This document shows, piece after piece, positions 59,201 through 64,000 of a stretch of 64,000 nucleotides of DNA. This DNA is from Bemisia tabaci (lineage: Eukaryota; Arthropoda; Insecta; Hemiptera; Aleyrodidae). The notes under the pieces were generated by a model. It searched no databases, was not told the origin of the DNA, and saw only the letters and a program-made list of their open reading frames with translations. The translations under genes were made by a program, and so were the position numbers. Numbering within the stretch: position 1 is the first letter of the stretch; each line of letters starts with the position of its first letter. The DNA lies in assembly GCF_918797505.1 (NCBI RefSeq), contig NC_092793.1, positions 74,645,912 through 74,709,911 of the forward strand. The letters are read 5' to 3'.

Positions 59201-62200
59201 AGCCCCTACTTTTCGGCTTTTGAGTTTTGGCTCTTTTGAGCTCTGGTGACGCAGTGAGCCTTAAAATTTATCAAACATCTGGTTGATTAATAAATGAGGT
59301 GCTCAACACGTGGTTAAATAGTAAGAAAGTAGGTAGGTTAAAAGTTGAAATGATGGAGCTCCAAAAGTAAAAGCATCCACAATCGCTAAGCTGCCTATGA
59401 AGGGCCTCTACTCGTCTCCGGTTAAGAGTAAGAGAGTAAGACAGGGTGGTACCCACTTTGATTGACTCCTACTGTACTGCTGTTTTCACTTTCATACAGT
59501 GAGGGTCGCGGAAAAAATGGATTGTTATGAATAAAGATTGCTGGAAACTGGACTGCATTTAACAGAAAGGAACCAAGTCACATCAGCTATTGCCAAATTT
59601 AACAGGGCAATTTAATTTTTTACAAGAGAGCGTTTGTGCTGATTCCTTTAAATAGTTTGAAGAATTTGCTTCGTACAATGGAGAAAATTCCTTGAAATTT
59701 GCACGAAAATCCGCACAACCGTTTCCATGTAAAAAATTAAATTAGCCAATAAAATTTGGCAATAGCTGGCGTACCTTGGTTACTTCCTGTTTTCTGTTGA
59801 GTCTGAGATGTTTTCTGGAAAAATAAACCTTAAACCCCCAAAAAAAATTATTGGTTTCGCTACAATCTGGCACAGGCACAATTTTATAGCCGCCCTTCTT
59901 TTCTTTTCCTCTTTTCCTCTTTCCTCTTAATTTCTCTTCTTTAGCGACAGTATGTAGACTCTGCCTGTCAAGCCTATAAAAGTTCAAAATCAAATCCGCA
60001 GCCAAGAGACAGAACCGCACTGTTTTCTAACTGTTTTTTCTCCCTCGAAACTTAACTTAAAACGGACTTCACACCCATAAAATTCGATGAAATTCCAACC
60101 AGAGCATAATTCATTTACTATTTGATTTTGATATAGGTACCACACCGATTTGTCAAATTATGGAACAATTCTCATTTAGGTATAAACCAAACGAGCTCGG
60201 GAATTGATTGAAATTTATAAAAACTCAAGACAAAAAATTTTCATGAAAGTGCGATAAATTTCATGGATTTGATTCGATTGATTTTATGAATTGATTTCGT
60301 AACAAATCAATAAAACATTCTCAAAACCTCATACAGTATACTCAGACAATAAGAACGTGATCTAATATTAATGAATGTGGATCAAAATTTCATATAAAAT
60401 TTTGAATACAATCACATTTTCACGGAAAATAATTTATCTTACTTTTTTGTAGCTCTTGATCCAATATAAAGCAAATGTGTTGTATTTGTTAACGAATTTT
60501 GCAGCAAAATAACAGTTTTAAAGTAACATGCACAAAGGTTAGCACATCTGAAATCAGCTCGAGTGTGCGTTTTCTTGGGCTAATTTTGCTTATCTTCTCA
60601 TGATTTAACCGGAAAAATGTATTAATCACATTTTTAATGTTTGTTCTTTTCTAGAGTTTACCAAAAACAAAATGAAGACCTCCTCGTTTTCTCTCCGGGT
60701 CATGCGAAGAGTAAGTTCAAGAATTCCTCTAACGTATTTTGTAAACAATCTAGGCATGGCGTTACTTCAATTACACCTTTTAAATTAATTACCCTTTTAT
60801 TATAACGTTGCAGGAAATTGTCAAACACCTTTTTTTTTTAAAGTTGTGAAGTCCAAGGTAAAATAGAATTTATGACTTCCAAAAATTTCACTCGACAAAT
60901 AGTTTGTATATTTCATCAAATAAAATGTACATCTATTGTGAGATGGTGTAAATTTTTTAATTCAATGTAAAATAAAATGTACGATTTATCCACAATGATA
61001 ATGCTACAACACTCTTGCTACCCGTATTAAAACTGATTCATTACAGCGTGACAGTTTTACACACTGTTAAAGTAAAACTACTTGTTAATATCATATTTTC
61101 GATTTCAATAAGACAAATATATGGAATTTCTATGAATATAGAAGCAAAGGAAGACTTGTTCGAGATGACAAAACTTTTGCGGCTGTCCCTTTGCCCCACT
61201 GTAGAAAGATGGGTTACTTTGAAAAAGATTTACTGATCAAACAAGATTTCTCTATGAAAGCGATAACTTCCAATTTTGATGAGGCGTTGTGCGTTCAGCG
61301 TTTTTGAAGGGGTTTTAAGTATTGTGCGCCTGTAATACTAGCGTCCTGAAATGGTTGAAAAACCAATGATCACATTTTAAATCAATGACATGGCCAATGA
61401 TCTGGAACGATCACGAATTTTTTAAGTCGAAAAATGTGCTGTGGAGGGATGCTGCTGTGTAGGTTTGATCGAGGCATGCTGCGCACCTTGAGCACAAATT
61501 CTATATCCTGTCGATTTTCGGTGTCACAAACTCCTTTATTAGGGGCGCGGTAATTCCAATCCTCTTATCAAAACACCCTCGAGTCTGATCGTGTCGAACA
61601 GGGTTGCGACATCTCACTGAACGCTTCCTCAATTTTAGGCGCACTTATCACTGACAATCGGCTCACTCCGGCACAATTTTGCACCATAAAGACACGAAGG
61701 GTGGCATGGTCGACTTTCCACTTCATCCACACTATCACCGTTGACTTCTGTCGGCAGGGGTGTGATTTGGGGGAGGGGTTTTGATCACACAAGGGCGCGT
61801 TTGCGGTACCGCGACAGGGTTAATCAAATATTGACAGCAAATATTTACTTAACCTTCCCCGGAATCCTTTCTAACAAACGTGCCGGAGTTGCGACGTCAG
61901 GGGCACCTTGGAGGGCAAGGGGGGATTGCCCTACCAAGTATTGAAAATTTATCTTTTCTGTAAATAATTTTCATGCATTTTCGGAAATACCTTGAAACGT
62001 TTCCCCTTCGAATTTGGCTGAAATTAATCGATGACTTACTGTTTCATTCTAAGAGTAAAGTTTTCATGCATAAAAATATAGAAAACCAGTGCAGGCACTC
62101 GTAATGGTAAATGAGTCAGTTGCGCTGGTCACAGAATCGTGTTTTGATGCTTGATTCTTGTAGATCTTCTGAAATAATGAGATCCGTCCAAATAGCAACT

Positions 62201-63267
62201 TTTAACGTTAAATATTGACGGAGATATCGCGCTTTGAAGAATTCGGTTTAGGCCGTCATCCACTGAGGAAGTGACACCTTTGGTTTTTCCCACCTTGCTT
62301 TCATTTGTCAGGGAGACACACATTTTCACTGATTACTCAACTCGGATTACTCAACTCGGGAATTCGGATGAAAGCAAGGTGGAAGAAACCAAGAGTGTAA
62401 CATGCTTTTCCACATTTTCTGACCTGTAAATCCCACCTATGGTCATTCAGCGGCGTGCTGCTAGCGCAAAATGCGCGCTGGCGCCTACAAACCTAACAGG
62501 GATACTTCACGCATTGCGCAATGCGTGAAGTATCCCTGTTAGGTTTGTAGGCGCCACGCGTATCACGCTGGTTGCTCGCGCCGCGGAGTGCCACGGCGCT
62601 TCAAGCAACTATTTTACGACGGAGGTGTTGCACAGTATCATTTGACATTGAAGGCGTTCCAACTGATCAATAATGACAGGCATTCTTTAAGAGTATAGAG
62701 CTTCCCTCGCAAAATAAATCAAGTTACTACAAAGAAAATAACTTTAAAAGTAAATTTCGTCCAAAAATATACCTAAAAGGCGTATTTTTCAACACCATAA
62801 TATTAAGAATTTTCTCTCGGAGACCTGCTTAAACAATAAACTGTAAAAATCGTATATCACGCACTGTTAGACTTACTGGTGTGTAGACTTTATATCAGGG
62901 GATGTTATAAATCCTACGGGCAGTGAATCTAACGGTACGGTATATACGTTTTGTGGACGGTAATATTAGTTTAAACCTTTAACGAGGCATAAAACGTAGA
63001 GTAGGTAATCTTTAAACGTTTCTTAAATCTCTAAAGTCGTTTGATTCGAAATCACAAAAAAGGGAGTCTTTCTCATTTACCGGTGGCATTTTATTACCAT
63101 TATTTGGTTTTATTTTTACAGCACATGTCAAAAGTATGTTTCAATTACTTGTTCCTTCACTGAGTCATGAAGAATCCTCGTATCTCAATACTCCCGTGGA
63201 AGAATATTTTGATCGTGTGAATATGAGCTTAGATTCCTGCTTGTTGAAGTTGGCAGACTCTATGTGA
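47292..63267 (+). CDS. Candidate three-exon gene of unknown function, 82 aa
   Basis: Segments: 47292-47338, 60655-60710 and 63122-63267 (TGA at 63265-63267). The first starts in a strong context, encodes METEEKLRVALKRAR and ends CG at a GTGAGA donor. The second follows a TTCTTTTCTAG acceptor, encodes VYQKQNEDLLVFSPGHAK and ends at a strong GTAAGT donor. The third follows a T-rich acceptor ending TTTTTACAG and stays open for 48 codons to a stop. Phases (2, then 1) fit both joins and introduce no stop. The protein is charged, probably helical at the N-terminus, with no signal peptide or membrane segment. I do not recognise it. Intron 1 would be 13.3 kb and full of repeats. A weak donor (GTGAAA at 63264) could also allow a longer protein outside this model. 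Confidence 0.5.
47613..47860. mobile_element. 253-bp inverted-repeat family, diverged copy in tandem
   Basis: The order of blocks CTACGTATCTC, TGCGGTG, TTTTATTTTTT, GAGAGGAAAAATCA and AGAAGTCCGCAACGTCGCAAACGGAGAT follows the neighbouring copy at 47855-48107. The left terminus is degraded. It joins the next copy head to tail. Confidence 0.65.
47855..48107. mobile_element. 253-bp inverted-repeat family, copy 2
   Basis: Ends CGACGGTGAAACTACCAAAC and its inverse; the terminal repeats match without gap for about 31 bases (to CGTATCTCG). Length is exactly 253 bp. Orientation is opposite to the copy at 43578-43830. Confidence 0.85.
48470..50100. repeat. Diverged direct duplication (48470-48830 and 49695-50100)
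   Basis: Shared blocks include CTGAAATTTT(A/G)(G/C)AACGTT, ATTCCCATGGCTT/ATCCCCCTGGCTT, CTCAATTTTAC, TTTTTCTCAGTG, GCACGT(T/C)GACGCAC, TCTTGGTT(G/A)CTCACTT and AAAATCGAAAAAGAG. No gene family recognised in the open frames there. A GGTGCA-rich minisatellite lies between (about 49518-49550). Confidence 0.65.
50844..51120. mobile_element. Inverted-repeat element with GATTATTGAAATTGATAG ends
   Basis: Left CAGCGGCCTGATTATTGAAA and right TTTCAATAATCGGCCCGCAG are inverted, and the pairing continues with TTGATAGACAAAGC and a GACAAAGAAGAC/CTCTTTTGTCTC block. About 277 bp with an inner inverted half. No coding capacity. Confidence 0.8.
51595..51847. mobile_element. 253-bp inverted-repeat family, copy 3
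   Basis: Begins CGACGGAGTGAGTCCGCAAC and ends CGACTTACACCGTCG. The interior matches copy 2 (TCTCGTTTGCGGTGTTTGAA, CATTCCTTGAAG, TATGACAGGAAGTCTG, GACGTCGCAAACCGAG). Length 253 bp and same orientation as copy 2. Confidence 0.82.
51848..53812. other. Intergenic or intronic, mostly unassigned
   Basis: AT-rich with one looser relative of the GCGTGAAGTATCCC family at about 52920-53110 and a T/A homopolymer junction near 53307-53333. The stretch 53440-53520 resembles 54720-54790 (AATGTC, CGGAGTTTTT/CGCGTTTTTTC, GCACGAC), flanking the palindrome on both sides. No gene seen. Confidence 0.45.
53813..54622. mobile_element. Doubly nested palindromic element, 810 bp
   Basis: Outer arms start AAAGGATGTGTCCCATTAAG and end in the exact inverse, continuing through TTTTGGCCCTAACTTTGGTC and CGAAAATTGAA. 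Inside are two smaller palindromes (about 53985-54250 and 54255-54520), each carrying AGCACAAGCGACTAC, TTGCGCTGGTAAATCAAGC and ACCTTTCAAAAACACCTCAA in both orientations. There is no coding content. No clear target duplication was found. Confidence 0.85.
54623..55858. other. Unassigned sequence
   Basis: No gene recognised. It includes a C-run near 54990-55002 and a GC-richer patch at 55000-55330. Confidence 0.4.
55859..56035 (-). pseudogene. Non-LTR retrotransposon reverse transcriptase C-terminal tail fragment
   Basis: Minus-strand frame reads LPEKLLNWVPPGRRRRRRPA followed by a KSQRYGI...DRQGWRLGV pattern and a stop. This matches the characteristic tail of many non-LTR retrotransposon ORF2 proteins (R-L-P-K-LL-W-P-GRR-RGRP-W-GI ... 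DR-W-R-G). Only about 55 residues remain. The upstream frame breaks down and I see no poly(A) or tandem tail. Confidence 0.65.
56129..58164. mobile_element. Long palindromic element interrupted by a nested hAT element
   Basis: The outer ends AAAGAGCGACGCCAA and inverse enclose two arms. The left arm is 56129-56711. The right arm is 56893-57291 plus 57982-58164 once the nested insertion is removed. The arms match nearly perfectly over about 580 bases around a ~180-bp loop. Without the insertion the element is about 1.35 kb. Frames inside mirror each other and are not genes. Confidence 0.88.
57284..57981. mobile_element. Nested hAT-like non-autonomous element with exact 8-bp target duplication
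   Basis: The element (57292-57973, 682 bp) begins CAGGGCCGGATTTA and ends TAAATCCGGCCCTG. It is flanked by CTTTTTGC on both sides (57284-57291 and 57974-57981). Termini and 8-bp duplication are those of the hAT superfamily. Inside, another end-like sequence (CCGCCCCTTAGGTCCGGCCTTG near 57490-57511) suggests a composite origin. No transposase frame. Confidence 0.92.
58192..58233. repeat. 42-bp perfect hairpin (2-base centre)
   Basis: CGGTATTTAGCGCTTGTAAT, then AA, then its exact inverse. Close to the right end of the long palindromic element. Confidence 0.9.
58234..60654. other. Unassigned, intron 1 of the candidate gene if real
   Basis: Holds an inverted repeat at about 58795-58869 (CATGAGCCCTG mirrored by CAGGGCTCATG) and a minus-strand frame at 58571-58753 discussed under findings. 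A pyrimidine-rich tract is at 59890-59940. Otherwise AT-rich sequence without features I can support. Confidence 0.45.
62106..62402. mobile_element. Second, single-arm copy of the 29604-30190 foldback family
   Basis: GAGTCAGTTGCGCTGGTCAC, AGAATCGTGTTTTGAT, TATCGCGCTTT and GTCATCCACTGAGGAAGTGA match the left arm at 29604-29815 block by block. Near the right end, GAAAGCAAGGTGG is inverted relative to CCACCTTGCTTTC at 62290, giving a short foldback. Confidence 0.7.
62410..62720. repeat. GCGTGAAGTATCCC repeat family, copy 2
   Basis: Collinear with 42960-43265 except that one segment has been turned into the perfect palindrome at 62480-62555. Shares CATTCAGCGGCGTGCTGCTA, CGGCGCTTCAAGCAACTATT and GGAGGTGTTGCACAGTATCA. 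Confidence 0.75.
62480..62555. repeat. 76-bp perfect palindrome
   Basis: GGCGCCTACAAACCTAACAG at the left is followed without gap or mismatch by its own inverse across the centre (GCATTGC|GCAATGC). Two 38-base halves; no spacer. Confidence 0.93.
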
Positions 63268-63827
63268 AACTACATGCCACCACGGCAACGGAGCAGAGTA
63301 CACCCGCACTCCTCTAGTCCTCTCACCTATATTTTTGTCCGCGGAAGAACCAATTTTGAGGAGGCTCAGGCCTTTGATGGATGCTCGCGCGCGTCCCGGG
63401 GCATTTACATAACCTTTTTGTAGTAAATCAAAAGGCACGCCTCTGGGGATCAACAGTTCGCTTCCAAAGGCCGCGCACTTAAACTTGACGGATGTCTCCG
63501 AGCAGTTTTCCGAGGAGGTGACGGGCAGGGGGGTGTGTGTTCCTTGGCGTGTTTCTTTGCCGTCTTAACATGAACTCCCAACACTCTGGAACCAAGTATG
63601 TCATGTGCTTACACTGCACGGTTAGAAAAAGAAAACAAGAGAAAGGAACAAACGAAAAAAACGAGGTGTCAAAAGTCGTACATTGCTAAAAAATAAGATC
63701 TCAATAAGCGACAACCGCTGTTTTAATAATGTAAATTATAAATGAAGAATTTGCTCGAGAAAATTCTATTTCTTCAGATAATAATCCCCCGTAATATTGG
63801 TTCTAATGTTTTATTTCCTTTGATATT
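63268..63827. other. Downstream of candidate gene
   Basis: If the three-exon model is right, this includes its 3' UTR. I cannot assign a polyadenylation site. No other feature recognised. Confidence 0.35.
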
Positions 63828-64000
63828 GACGGTGGAACTACCAAACTACGTATCTCGGTTTGAAACGTCGGAGACTTCCTGTCATACTTCATTTTCTAAT
63901 TGGGAAACCACTCAACGTAAATGCTTGTAAATTTCCGTGATTCATCTTCTCTGTGCGGAGAAACCTCTGTAAAAACACCGGAGAATGATATTGATTTTTT
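63828..64000. mobile_element. 253-bp inverted-repeat family, copy cut by window edge
   Basis: TGACGGTGGAACTACCAAAC, CGTATCTCGGTTTG and GACTTCCTGTCATACTTC match the terminal and subterminal parts of the family in the orientation of the copy at 43578-43830. The right end lies beyond the window. Confidence 0.75.

Noticed and set aside
1..64000. tRNA genes, rRNA, CRISPR arrays, bacterial operons
   Set aside because: I saw no cloverleaf with convincing A and B boxes, no rRNA, no regularly spaced short repeats with unique spacers, and all genes have spliceosomal introns.

Overview
The window is eukaryotic nuclear DNA from an animal, most likely an insect. It is AT-rich, has GT-AG introns and polyadenylation signals, and carries many small inverted-repeat transposons, homopolymer runs and diverged repeats. 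I could not fix the species from sequence alone; a hemipteran such as a whitefly is my guess.

Three conserved genes lie in the left 38 kb and could be rebuilt exon by exon with matching intron phases. SIRT1 (Sir2 deacetylase, minus strand, 17799 to 3036) has 12 coding exons and 714 residues, including a terminal exon carrying the conserved C-terminal activating (ESA) motif. RpS24 (plus strand, 18223 to 29414) has five exons: the first carries only the ATG, the last begins with the stop codon. The two genes are divergent across a 423-bp region that probably holds both promoters. NDUFB5 (complex I subunit, plus strand, 32771 to 38221) has four exons and 193 residues.

The right half (38.4-64 kb) has no gene I recognise. 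It does contain three splice-bounded, phase-compatible segments at 47292, 60655 and 63122 that together encode an 82-residue protein starting in a GC-rich, promoter-like patch. I propose this as a real gene of unknown function.

The rest is repeats. There is a deleted mariner with 206-bp inverted arms (36365-37357), pogo-like and hAT-like miniature elements, a long palindrome with a hAT element nested in it and an exact 8-bp target duplication (56129-58164), and a doubly nested palindrome (53813-54622). A 253-bp inverted-repeat family occurs at least three times at identical length. There are also several diverged tandem duplications and a non-LTR retrotransposon tail (55859-56035). SIRT1 and RpS24 introns are also heavily seeded with such elements.
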